Source: Ilumatobacteraceae bacterium (GTDB lineage Bacteria; Actinomycetota; Acidimicrobiia; Acidimicrobiales; Ilumatobacteraceae). Taken from it: a DNA stretch of 14,449 bases. The stretch covers positions 1 through 14,449 of the forward strand of contig JALRDI010000152.1 in the NCBI GenBank assembly GCA_023257035.1, in the 5' to 3' direction. The notes under the pieces are model-generated. The model was not told the DNA's origin and searched no databases. It saw only the letters and a program-made list of their open reading frames with translations. The first letter of the stretch is position 1. Every line of letters begins with the position of its first letter. Below, one piece after another: positions 1 to 7,678 of the stretch. The position numbers and the translations under genes were made by a program.

Positions 1-142
1 GCGAATAACCAGATCTGAGATATCCCCCGAATTCGCCACAAAGTGATCGTACCGAACTACCCGGTTCAGTGAAGAGGTAGTTCTCCAGTTCTGACGCGCG
101 CACCGAGGCCTTGAAGCAAGAATTGCACCAGATTTTCGTCAC
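1..142 (-). CDS. 5' part of an unrecognised Cys-containing protein, running off the left edge
   Basis: An open frame on the minus strand starts at GTG (142-140) and reaches the window edge without a stop, giving 47 residues. The start is supported by a strong Shine-Dalgarno sequence, GGAGGA, on the minus strand at 151-146, with rather short spacing. The product begins MTKIWCNSCFKASVRASELE and later contains another Cys (SSVRSLCGEFGG). A C-x2-C pair with a third Cys in so few residues could be part of a zinc site, but I do not recognise the family. The gene is divergent from the exonuclease gene, and the intergenic space is only about 30-45 bases. Composition and the absence of stops fit coding; the forward frames here are broken by stops. 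What is seen: frame, start and RBS. What is inferred: that it is a real gene. Confidence 0.55.
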   Translation of the reverse strand, partial: MTKIWCNSCFKASVRASELENYLFTEPGSSVRSLCGEFGGYLRSGYS

Positions 143-166
143 ACGTCCTCCGATGTGTCACACGTC
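138..166. repeat. 10-bp direct repeat GTCACACGTC in a divergent promoter region
   Basis: GTCACACGTC occurs at 138-147 and again at 157-166, a 19-base period, between the divergent starts of the left-edge gene and the exonuclease gene. The first copy overlaps the left-edge gene's start codon. It could be a pair of operator half-sites for a regulator of either gene, or chance. No regulator is assigned. Confidence 0.4.
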
Positions 167-174
167 TGTGGTAC

Positions 175-1890
175 TTGTACAGCACTGTGAAAAGTTCGGC
201 AAACACTTCCGAGGAGCTTGGGCTTCAACTCAGCTTGGAGGATCTCGGCCAACCGCTCATCGACACAACGTTTTGCATTCTTGACGTTGAAACAACCGGC
301 ACCAACTCTCGCCATGACCTCATCTGCGAAATCGGTGCCGTGAAAGTGAAGGGTGGCGAAACAGTCGGAACCTTCCAGACGCTTGTCAACCCCGGGGTTG
401 CACTCCCACCTCAAATCACGGTCATCACGGGCCTCACAGACGCAGTGCTTGCACCCGCTCCTCGCATCGAGCAGGTCATCACAAGCCTTCGCCAATTCAT
501 TGGCGATGCCGTATTCGTTGCGCACAACGCATCATTCGACCTCGGATTCGTGAAAGCGGCGTTCGAGCGAGCGGGAATCACCGACTTTCACCCGACAGTT
601 GTCGACACACTGACCCTGTCAAGACGACTATTTCGAGACGAGGTACGCAATTTCAAACTCGGAACTCTCGCCGAACGCTTTGGCATTGAAAACCGGCCAA
701 GTCACCGAGCTCTCGATGATGCCCTTGCGACTCGCGACCTTCTGTACCTCCTCATCGAACGAGCATCTGGTTGGGGCGTCACAGGACTCGACGACCTTGT
801 TGCTGTCGGCAAACTCTCGGGCCACCCGCAAGCAAAGAAACTCCGACTCACCGAGTCACTTCCTCGCTCACCCGGGGTGTACCTCATGGTCGATGAGAAC
901 AATGTCGTGACCTACGTCGGAAAGGCGACGAATCTCAGACAGCGGGTCCGTAGCTACTTTGGTAACGACGAGCGACGGAGCGTGATTCCGATGCTTCGGC
1001 ACCTTGCCCGAATCGAGCACATCGAAACCCCTGATGCATTCACCGCTGAAGTTCTTGAACGCCGACTCATTAGCTCACTTGCCCCCAGACACAATCGTGT
1101 CGGAAGAAGGAAGCGGCGGCCGGTCTATGTTCGGCTCGACACAAACGAACTATGGCCCCGTCTATCAATCGTTCACCAGGCTCGGTCACAGGGCCAATAC
1201 CTAGGGCCGTTGTCAAGCCGGCATCAGGCAGAGGCAGTCATCGAAGCGCTTCAAACTGCATTCCCGATTCGACGATGCGCGACGCACATTGGTCCACGTT
1301 TCGTCGTCGATCCAGACGCAGCCCCATGCTCGGCGGCTCAACTCGGTGTCGCACCATGCCCGTGCTCGGGAACCGCAGACCCTGCAGCGCACGCAAAAGC
1401 CGTCGAAGGAGTTGCTCAAGCAATGATGGGAGAACAGCGCTCTGTCGTTGAAACTCTCTCTGAACGAATGAGCCAACTTGCAACGCAACAGCGATTTGAA
1501 GAGGCAGCAGCTGTTCGTGACCGTTTAACCTCCCTTCTGACAGCAACGAAAACTGCACAACTCGTCAACGCCGGCTTAGCGGCTGGGACGGCTCGGTTCA
1601 CTCTTGCTGGAGTCGACCATGAGATGAACGATGGTCTGCTCAACCTGCAGCACCTCGGCATTTCACATCGCTTTGATACGTCGGAAGCTGACACGAGTGC
1701 CGAGCGAGTACTTGTCGCACGAATGATTCAACGAGCGGCGAGCCAGAACCGGTCGATCCGACATGTCAGCTGCTCGGGAGAGTGGCGTTTTCCAGTTCCG
1801 GAGGTCGCGATCGACCGCCTCAAGCCGTCAGCTACAGACGACGCCGCTGTGGTCGACATTGACAACACGGACTTGCCCGCCGCTGAGTGA
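175..1890 (+). CDS. DEDDh exonuclease fused to a GIY-YIG (UvrC/Cho-like) nuclease domain
   Basis: This is a two-nuclease fusion of the kind found in mycobacteria and other actinobacteria (similar to Rv2191). Residues ~31-195 form a DnaQ-like 3'-5' exonuclease: D37 and E39 in LDVETTG, D122 in HNASFD, and H177/D182 in HRALDDA, so all DEDDh ligands are present. Residues ~230-310 form a GIY-YIG domain: GVY 234-236, YVGK 247-250, Arg in LRQRVRSYF, E295 and N307. A Cys-bearing stretch (C368, C385, C395, C397) follows, then a UvrB-binding-like segment around FEEAAAVRDRL (~441-451). The C-terminal RNase-H-like endonuclease and HhH domains of UvrC are absent. A DNA repair or processing role is likely, but no specific pathway is shown. 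Start is uncertain: TTG 175 or GTG 187, neither with a clear RBS, so a leaderless mRNA is possible. The last 63 bases overlap the convergent thrB 3' end. Confidence 0.9.
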   Translation: MYSTVKSSANTSEELGLQLSLEDLGQPLIDTTFCILDVETTGTNSRHDLICEIGAVKVKGGETVGTFQTLVNPGVALPPQITVITGLTDAVLAPAPRIEQVITSLRQFIGDAVFVAHNASFDLGFVKAAFERAGITDFHPTVVDTLTLSRRLFRDEVRNFKLGTLAERFGIENRPSHRALDDALATRDLLYLLIERASGWGVTGLDDLVAVGKLSGHPQAKKLRLTESLPRSPGVYLMVDENNVVTYVGKATNLRQRVRSYFGNDERRSVIPMLRHLARIEHIETPDAFTAEVLERRLISSLAPRHNRVGRRKRRPVYVRLDTNELWPRLSIVHQARSQGQYLGPLSSRHQAEAVIEALQTAFPIRRCATHIGPRFVVDPDAAPCSAAQLGVAPCPCSGTADPAAHAKAVEGVAQAMMGEQRSVVETLSERMSQLATQQRFEEAAAVRDRLTSLLTATKTAQLVNAGLAAGTARFTLAGVDHEMNDGLLNLQHLGISHRFDTSEADTSAERVLVARMIQRAASQNRSIRHVSCSGEWRFPVPEVAIDRLKPSATDDAAVVDIDNTDLPAAE

Positions 1891-2676
1891 TGACTCAGCG
1901 GCCTCTGTCGCCCCGCGTCGGAAAAAACCAGCAACAGTTGGGCCACTTCCTGAGAGCCATGCCCCAATTGCCCCCGACTCGAGCATCACGTGTAGCGCTT
2001 CAGCCGACGCCGGAACTCCTGCAAGGCGCTGCGGTTGGTGAAGTCGATCGACCACCCCAGCACGCACCAATTCCTCATCGCCTGACGAAACGCCGGCAAC
2101 GAAATGAGCGATCGCAGCCAGATTGGTCACTGCGTCAACACGTTGAACAACCGGTTCGAGCTGTGTTCTCGATTTGTCGGTAGACGTCGTGTTCTCGGGA
2201 ATCCACACCAGCACGACCCAATCCTGCGAAATCGGAATCTGAGCGACATGATTCGGAGAGGCTGCAACCAGCCCCCCGTAGACCGATGCTGCGGCGTTGT
2301 CTGGGTGACCTTCAAGTTCTGCAACGACTCGAAACGCTTCCTTTCGGGCGCCGTGGTCGTTTGCAACCTCACGTGATCCCTCACGTTCAACAATTGCGAG
2401 CATTGCACCTGCGGCTCGCGCTGCACCGCTAAAACCAAGTCCCCTTCCCATTGGAAGTTTTGATCTCGACCACAGTTGCTGTCGTCCGCCGAGTTGCTTG
2501 TAAGCCACTGTGGCTGGATGTCGATCGTCGATCATTTGGGCGCCATCTGGGGCATCACCCACCCCAGCTTCAGCACGAAGATCGACGGCGAGTCCGAGGA
2601 CGTCAAATCCGGCACCGAGGTTTGCCGACGACCCAGGGGCCGAAACGCTGATTCTTGAGTCCATTTGATCAACCAT
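1828..2676 (-). CDS. thrB: homoserine kinase
   Basis: GHMP-family kinase that phosphorylates L-homoserine with ATP in threonine biosynthesis; cytoplasmic. Visible motifs are the N-terminal APGSSANLGAGFD segment (~13-25), the phosphate-binding loop PMGRGLGFSGAARAAGA (~75-91), EGHPDNAAASVYGG (~122-135) and the C-terminal LSGSGP (241-246). At 282 residues it is slightly short for ThrB, usually about 300. The ATP loop reads GLGFSGAA where the usual family form is GLGSSAA, a notable change next to the nucleotide phosphates. ATG at 2676 lies inside the trpD 3' end (8-base overlap), implying translational coupling; a second in-frame ATG at 2664 is an alternative. The final 20 codons overlap the exonuclease gene antisense; their residues (VVNVDHSG) look like a normal ThrB tail. 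Confidence 0.9.
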   Translation of the reverse strand: MVDQMDSRISVSAPGSSANLGAGFDVLGLAVDLRAEAGVGDAPDGAQMIDDRHPATVAYKQLGGRQQLWSRSKLPMGRGLGFSGAARAAGAMLAIVEREGSREVANDHGARKEAFRVVAELEGHPDNAAASVYGGLVAASPNHVAQIPISQDWVVLVWIPENTTSTDKSRTQLEPVVQRVDAVTNLAAIAHFVAGVSSGDEELVRAGVVDRLHQPQRLAGVPASAEALHVMLESGAIGAWLSGSGPTVAGFFRRGATEAAESSLSGGQVRVVNVDHSGVVCS

Positions 2677-3724
2677 CTGTCACTGCTGAAGTTGAGGCAG
2701 CAATAAGGGCGGCGAGTGCCGCTGAGGCTGAACCATCATCAATGCTCTGTGCCGCCATCTCAATACCGGCCGCAATGTCGTCGACTCGGCCTGCTACCAC
2801 CAGCGCCGCTCCGGCATTCAGCACAACGATGTCTCGATGCGCGCCGGATTCGCCACTCAGCACTCGCTTGACGACGTGAGCGTTCTCCTCTGGGCCACCA
2901 CCGGTGAGATCTTCGTTGGTGGCAGGCGCAATACCGAACTCAGTTGCGTCAATCGTGAACGTCCGTACGGTTCCGGCACGAAGCTCATGGACAGTCGATG
3001 CCCCAGTGGTTGTGAGTTCATCGAGTCCGTTCCCGTGCACCACCCAGACATGTTCAGCCCCACGCTGCTTCAGCGTGCTGAGCACGAGTTCTGCGCGATT
3101 TGGGTCGGCAACGCCAATGAGTTGTCGCTGGACACGTCCCGGGTTTGCCATTGGTCCGAGAAGGTTGAACGCCGTTGGAATGCCAATTTCTCGTCGTGGA
3201 GGTCCCGCAAAGCGGAACGCCGGATGGAACGTAGGAGCGAAACAAAATCCGATGCCAGCTTCGTCAACGCATCTTGCAACAGTCGCTGCATCCGCGGCGA
3301 TGTTGACGCCGAGTTGTTCGAGAACGTCCGCCGTCCCACACGACGATGAAGCTGAGCGATTGCCGTGCTTACACACCAGTGCGCCCGCTCCGGCAGCAAC
3401 GAGAGCCGCCATGGTCGACACATTGATTGAGTGCGACCCATCTCCACCGGTACCCACGACATCGATGGCGGCGGACTGCTGCTCAGATGTCAACGGAACG
3501 GCAACCGCGTGCTGTAGTACCACGTCGAGCATTGCGGATAACTCACTAGCAGTCTCACCGCGGCCGCGTAACGCAACGACGAAACCAGCGATCTGGGCAG
3601 GAGTCGCATTGCCTTCAAGGATGACCTCTAGCGCTACGCCAACCGTTCGGGCATCCAGTTCCTCACCGGACAGCACCTTTGAGATGACTGTTGCCCATCC
3701 GCCGACTTCACCGATCTCTGCCAT
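2669..3724 (-). CDS. trpD: anthranilate phosphoribosyltransferase
   Basis: Transfers phosphoribosyl from PRPP to anthranilate, the second committed step of tryptophan synthesis. At 351 residues it has normal length. Motifs: the PRPP/Mg-binding GTGGD (91-95), NVST (101-104), KHGNR (119-123), SSSCG, the anthranilate-site segment HPAFR (167-171), NLLGPMANP (187-195), and VVHGNGLDE. ATG at 3724 gives a complete N-terminal helical domain. No other trp gene is adjacent; instead it overlaps thrB downstream by 8 bases, so the two amino-acid genes are probably co-translated. whiB lies 33 bases upstream on the same strand, so read-through from the whiB promoter is possible. The long antisense frame opposite this gene is a shadow. 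Confidence 0.95.
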   Translation of the reverse strand: MAEIGEVGGWATVISKVLSGEELDARTVGVALEVILEGNATPAQIAGFVVALRGRGETASELSAMLDVVLQHAVAVPLTSEQQSAAIDVVGTGGDGSHSINVSTMAALVAAGAGALVCKHGNRSASSSCGTADVLEQLGVNIAADAATVARCVDEAGIGFCFAPTFHPAFRFAGPPRREIGIPTAFNLLGPMANPGRVQRQLIGVADPNRAELVLSTLKQRGAEHVWVVHGNGLDELTTTGASTVHELRAGTVRTFTIDATEFGIAPATNEDLTGGGPEENAHVVKRVLSGESGAHRDIVVLNAGAALVVAGRVDDIAAGIEMAAQSIDDGSASAALAALIAASTSAVTDG

Positions 3725-3757
3725 AGGCGCAGGCTAAGCGGAAAACGTTCTTTACGT

Positions 3758-3997
3758 TCAGGCGGAACGGCGACGCTGCCGAATGATTCGGCGGCGTTCA
3801 CGTTCTGTCGCTCCACCCCACACGCCAACTTTCTCCCGTCGAAGGAGCGCATGTTCAAGACATGCAACCTGAACGACACACGAACCACAGATCTCTTTGG
3901 CGATATCTGCCTCGTCATCTTCGTCCGGATAAAAAATGTCGGGATTGAGACCGCGGCAGGCTCCGGCCATTCGCCACTCGAAGTCATGATCCGCCAT
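3758..3997 (-). CDS. WhiB-family iron-sulfur transcription factor
   Basis: Small (79 aa) actinobacterial regulator carrying a redox- or NO-sensitive [4Fe-4S] cluster. The four cluster ligands are C14, C37, C40 and C46 (C-x22-C-x2-C-x5-C). The family turn GVWGG is at 58-62, followed by a basic C-terminal tail (TERERRRIIRQRRR) that fits DNA binding or sigma-factor-assisted promoter contact. ATG at 3997 has a purine-rich Shine-Dalgarno sequence, AAGGGGGG, on the minus strand at 4013-4006. It is divergent from glpD and 33 bases upstream of trpD. Which WhiB subgroup it belongs to cannot be settled by eye; the LLRREKVGVWGG region is typical of WhiB1/WhiB2-like proteins. Confidence 0.95.
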   Translation of the reverse strand: MADHDFEWRMAGACRGLNPDIFYPDEDDEADIAKEICGSCVVQVACLEHALLRREKVGVWGGATERERRRIIRQRRRSA

Positions 3998-4025
3998 TGC
4001 TGCTACCCCCCTTGGTTACCAGCTG

Positions 4026-4060
4026 TGACATTTGACACTAGAGCGCGGATAAGGACGGAT
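4026..4060 (+). promoter_or_regulatory. possible promoter/operator between whiB and glpD
   Basis: The 140-base divergent intergenic region contains the direct repeat TGACA-TT-TGACA (4026-4037). Its second half gives a perfect -35 hexamer TTGACA at 4032-4037, but no good -10 lies at the right spacing (ACGGAT at 4055-4060 is poor). It could serve glpD or be an operator acting on whiB. Low-confidence call from motif inspection only. Confidence 0.3.
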
Positions 4061-4137
4061 GCAATGGGAATCTCAAGATTTTTCAGAGTTTTTGCACGTC
4101 TTTCCAGCGCCCATCTGCGCCTCACTACGATGACACC

Positions 4138-5754
4138 GTGCGCACCCTCGAATCACCGATCGGAATTGATAGAGACGCCTTCTCTCGCCAGTTGCGCGAG
4201 CGCGTCGAGAGCGGTACGGCATTTGACCTGGTCGTGATCGGTGGCGGCATTACAGGGGCCGGTGTCGCCCTCGATGCTTCATTGCGTGGTTTTGATGTTC
4301 TTCTTGTCGACAAAGGTGATTTCGCCTCAGGAACATCGTCGAAAAGTTCAAAGCTGGTACACGGCGGCCTCCGGTACCTGCAGCAAGGAGATGTCCCGCT
4401 TGTTCGGGAGGCCCTTCGCGAGCGAAGCATTTTGCAACGAATCGCACCCGGGCGGGTTGATGTTCTCCCGTTCCTGCTGCCCATCTTCACTCGAGACGGG
4501 CTATTTCCTCGCCGAATCGCGCGTGCACTCGGCAGTGCATTGTGGGCGTATGACACTGCAGGTGGATGGCGTATTGGTCGGCTGCATCGAAGGTTAAGGA
4601 AGTCGGGGGTTGCCAAGATGGCTCCCCTGCTGAACAGCGATCGAATTGCTGGTGGGTACATCTATTACGACGCTCGAGCCGACGATGCTCGGCTTACCCT
4701 CGACGTCGTCAGCACTGCCGTAGCTTCAGGTGCGATCGCAATGAATTACTGCCCAGTAGACGAGATTGCCACAGAAGACGGCCATGTGACAGGAGTCAGT
4801 CTGAACGTCGACGGAGCAACGCTCTTCGTCCCTACAACGTGCGTTGTCAACGCTGCTGGAGTGTGGGCTGAACGAGTTGATGAACTTGTCAACCAACGAC
4901 TCAGCGAACCACTTCCTACATTGACAGTGCGCCCGGCCCGAGGCGTTCACGTCACCATTCCTTGGGAACTCGTACAGACTCGAGTTGCGATGGTGCTGCC
5001 AGTCCCAGGCGATAAGCGGAGCGTCTTCCTTGTTCCTGACATGGCCAAGCCGGATGGCTCATTTGAGGTGGCCTACATCGGCACTACCGACACCGACCAT
5101 GACGGTTCGCTCGACAATCCCGAATGTCTGTCAGACGACGTTGACTACTTGTTGCGAGCAGTTAATGCAACGATGCAAACCACGGTCACCCGCAACCATG
5201 TCATCGGGGTCTGGTCAGGTCTCCGACCACTTGTCACCTCAGATGATGCAACCGAGGGGCGCACAGCAGATGTGAGCCGGCGTCACCGAGTCGATAGCAG
5301 CGGTTCAGGGTATGTGCGCGTCGTCGGAGGCAAACTCACGACCTACAGGGCGATGGCTGAAGACACGATGAGCCACGTCGAGCAAGTGCTGGGTAAACGA
5401 AAGCCTTGTTCAACGAGAAAAACCTCGCTCCTCGACCGCCACCCTCGCGTATTGAGAGAAATAACCGAAGCCGGCTCGTCGCAGGCGGAGTTGTTACCAG
5501 GCTCACAACTCACCGAAACCGACGTCGTGTACGCAGTTCGTCACGAGGCAGCCATTCATCTCACCGATGTGATGACGAGGCGGTCACGGCTTCACCTTCT
5601 CCACCGAGATCTTGCAGAGCGGTGCGCCGAACCGGTGTCGCTCATCATGCAGCGTGAACTCGGTTGGTCGGACGCCCGCTGCCAAGAGGAGCTCATGAAA
5701 TATTCAGACCTGTGCCGCTCCGAGGTGGACGCAATGAACGAAGGAATGAGCTAA
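4138..5754 (+). CDS. glpD: FAD-dependent glycerol-3-phosphate dehydrogenase
   Basis: Oxidises sn-glycerol 3-phosphate to dihydroxyacetone phosphate, passing electrons through FAD to the quinone pool; a peripheral membrane enzyme. 538 residues, normal length. Visible: Rossmann FAD loop VVIGGGITGAG (~32-42), the family signature DFASGTSSKSSKLVHGG (61-77) followed by LRYL, and the C-terminal FAD-contact segment VVGGKLTTYRAMAEDTM, followed by the helical DAO C-terminal domain. GTG at 4138 is chosen because the protein then begins shortly before the FAD fold; a nearby ATG at 4130 is out of frame. Its stop overlaps the next start as TAATG. First gene of a four-gene operon with an AGPS-like flavoprotein, a membrane protein and a GlpK-like kinase, so DHAP made here is a plausible feed for the next enzyme. 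Confidence 0.93.
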   Translation: MRTLESPIGIDRDAFSRQLRERVESGTAFDLVVIGGGITGAGVALDASLRGFDVLLVDKGDFASGTSSKSSKLVHGGLRYLQQGDVPLVREALRERSILQRIAPGRVDVLPFLLPIFTRDGLFPRRIARALGSALWAYDTAGGWRIGRLHRRLRKSGVAKMAPLLNSDRIAGGYIYYDARADDARLTLDVVSTAVASGAIAMNYCPVDEIATEDGHVTGVSLNVDGATLFVPTTCVVNAAGVWAERVDELVNQRLSEPLPTLTVRPARGVHVTIPWELVQTRVAMVLPVPGDKRSVFLVPDMAKPDGSFEVAYIGTTDTDHDGSLDNPECLSDDVDYLLRAVNATMQTTVTRNHVIGVWSGLRPLVTSDDATEGRTADVSRRHRVDSSGSGYVRVVGGKLTTYRAMAEDTMSHVEQVLGKRKPCSTRKTSLLDRHPRVLREITEAGSSQAELLPGSQLTETDVVYAVRHEAAIHLTDVMTRRSRLHLLHRDLAERCAEPVSLIMQRELGWSDARCQEELMKYSDLCRSEVDAMNEGMS

Positions 5755-7256
5755 TGCCAGCAACTCCCACTCCCCCTATCGAACTCGACGGCCACGCAGA
5801 GCACCTCAATGCGAACCGAACAACGATCTCGCCAGCAACAGTTGCCGCCCTTTCATCTGTATGCCCGACCACTACTTCATCTGACAACTCTCAAGAGGTA
5901 GCCGAACTCAGCCGTGACTGGTGGCCACTTGCACTGCATTGGGCGCTTCACGGCGAGGTCGGTTCCCTTGCCGCCGTCGTTGCCCACCCGCGATCCACTG
6001 AAGATGTCTCACAGATTCTTTCAATCTGCAATGAAGCATCGATTCCTGTCACTGCGGCAGGAGGTCGCTCAGGAGTGTGCGGCGGTTCGATCCCTGTGCA
6101 TGGTGGAGTTGTTCTCGATCTGTCAGCGATGAACTCCATTACTGCGGTCGACGATATTTCAGGCGTGGTAACCGCTCAGTGCGGCGTGTTTGGCCCAGAC
6201 CTTGAAGCAGAACTCCGGGAACATCACGGCATCACTGTTGGCCACCACCCACAAAGTTTTGACCTCGCCACCGTTGGCGGGTGGGTCGCTTGCCGTGGAG
6301 CTGGGCAATATTCAACCCGATACGGGAAGATCGAAGACATGGTGGTTGGGCTTGAAGTTGTCCTTGCTGACGGCTCGGTGATCAACACCGGTGGCCATGC
6401 CGCCGGTGCCGTCGGACCAGATCTCAACCATGTGTTCATTGGCTCAGAAGGAACGCTCGGCATCATCACGTCGGTTTCACTGAGGACGCATCCCGTGAGC
6501 GACTACCAAGGTCGAGCTTCGTACTCGTTTCCAACCCTTCATGACGCATTCGAGGCCTGCCGCTTAGCTGTTCGCCACGATGCGACGCCGGCTGTACTCC
6601 GTCTATATGACCCGATCGAATCGGCACGGTCACATGGCGGCAACGGCGACGAGACGGTTGTGTTGGTGCTCGACGAGGGGCACCCACGCATTGTCGATGC
6701 AACACTCGAGACAGTGCACGAGTGCTTCACCAACTGCGGTGCCACCAAGATGCCTGATGATCGCGTTGCACATTGGCTGGAACATCGAAATGACACCACC
6801 GCCCTTCAGGGCCTCACCAAAAAAGGTTTCGTGATCGACACGATGGAAGTAACCGTTCCTTGGTCGAAGCTCGGCGAGGTATACGACGCTGTTCGAGAGG
6901 CGGCCCTCTCAACACCTCATGCAGTTTCTGCTTCCGCCCATCTTTCTCACAGTTACTTAGACGGCGCGTGCCTCTATTTCAGCCTTGCCTCCCGTCCTCC
7001 GCGGGATACGCCTCTCGATGAGATCGATACAACCCATCGAGTGTTGTGGGATGCCGCTCAACGGGCAGCACTTCATGCCGGAGCCAACCTTTCGCACCAC
7101 CACGGCATCGGACTCAATCGCTCGAGATATATGCGAGAGGCTCTCGGTGCAGCATTCGACTCTCTACAGAGCATCAAAGACGCGCTCGACCCACGTGGAA
7201 TCATGAATCCTGGAAAGCTGGGATTTAACGACAAATTCGGATCTTCAGGGTGGTGA
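5754..7256 (+). CDS. FAD-binding oxidoreductase, alkyldihydroxyacetonephosphate synthase-like
   Basis: 500-residue flavoprotein of the vanillyl-alcohol-oxidase superfamily. The FAD domain (~75-240) has GGRSGVCGG and the segment QSFDLATVGGWVACRGAG (~158-175), then YGKIEDMVVGLEVVLADG, a close match to the AGPS family pattern. The C-terminal part carries a Tyr in HLSHSYLDGACLYFSLA, then SHHHGIG with three His at 448-450, the position of the AGPS catalytic His cluster, and ends with RGIMNPGKLGF. AGPS makes alkyl-DHAP from acyl-DHAP and a fatty alcohol; bacterial members often have unproven substrates. ATG 5754 (TAATG overlap with glpD) is preferred; an in-frame upstream extension to 5664 lies inside glpD. 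The neighbourhood (glpD, kinase) supports a three-carbon or ether-lipid role. Alternative: another 2-hydroxyacid-type FAD dehydrogenase. Confidence 0.8.
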   Translation: MPATPTPPIELDGHAEHLNANRTTISPATVAALSSVCPTTTSSDNSQEVAELSRDWWPLALHWALHGEVGSLAAVVAHPRSTEDVSQILSICNEASIPVTAAGGRSGVCGGSIPVHGGVVLDLSAMNSITAVDDISGVVTAQCGVFGPDLEAELREHHGITVGHHPQSFDLATVGGWVACRGAGQYSTRYGKIEDMVVGLEVVLADGSVINTGGHAAGAVGPDLNHVFIGSEGTLGIITSVSLRTHPVSDYQGRASYSFPTLHDAFEACRLAVRHDATPAVLRLYDPIESARSHGGNGDETVVLVLDEGHPRIVDATLETVHECFTNCGATKMPDDRVAHWLEHRNDTTALQGLTKKGFVIDTMEVTVPWSKLGEVYDAVREAALSTPHAVSASAHLSHSYLDGACLYFSLASRPPRDTPLDEIDTTHRVLWDAAQRAALHAGANLSHHHGIGLNRSRYMREALGAAFDSLQSIKDALDPRGIMNPGKLGFNDKFGSSGW

Positions 7257-7258
7257 AC

Positions 7259-7678
7259 ATGCAGACCACACAACGCTGGGATACCACCGCATTACGCATG
7301 GGCGCAATGGTGTCGCTTGTCTTCGCAATTCCATTTTCGATCGGCGCCTCGTGGGCCGCGAGCCGCGATGCGACATCTCTTGCCGTCTGGCTCGTGCTCG
7401 GCGCCGTCGGGGGTTTCACGCTTGGCGCTGGGTGCGCTGCATGGGTGCAACGGCTTGATCTTCCTCTCAGCCACGGGCTTGTGACCGCAACTGGCACGTA
7501 TTCGGCGACTCAGGCCGTCTTCATCCTTGTGCAGGTCGTCACCGGCGGCACAGTGAATTGGTTCGGGGCGTTCTTCAACCTCAGCGTTGTTGCAGGTGTC
7601 GGGCTCATTGGCGGTTGGATCGGCCGACGGCTTCGCTCCAAGGGTTTCATTCCATCATTTGAACGGTCGTCGAAATGA
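7259..7678 (+). CDS. small four-helix membrane protein, unknown function
   Basis: 139-residue hydrophobic protein with four likely transmembrane segments, at roughly residues 11-33, 41-63, 76-97 and 103-124, rich in Gly/Ala, with a basic end (GRRLRSKG) after the last helix. I recognise no family. ATG 7259 is chosen because CAGGG at 7246-7250 sits 8 bases upstream; an in-frame GTG at 7250 would add three residues. It begins 2 bases after the flavoprotein stop and its own stop overlaps the kinase start (ATGA), so it is firmly inside the operon. A role in transport or in anchoring the pathway at the membrane is a guess from position only. Confidence 0.75.
   Translation: MQTTQRWDTTALRMGAMVSLVFAIPFSIGASWAASRDATSLAVWLVLGAVGGFTLGAGCAAWVQRLDLPLSHGLVTATGTYSATQAVFILVQVVTGGTVNWFGAFFNLSVVAGVGLIGGWIGRRLRSKGFIPSFERSSK

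Noticed and set aside
2904..3737. 277-codon ORF on the plus strand opposite trpD
   Set aside because: Antisense shadow of a well-supported trpD; composition is Ser/Ala/Thr/Pro-rich without recognisable motifs.
5664..5753. N-terminal extension of the AGPS-like protein
   Set aside because: It lies wholly inside glpD, and the TAATG-coupled ATG at 5754 is the better start.
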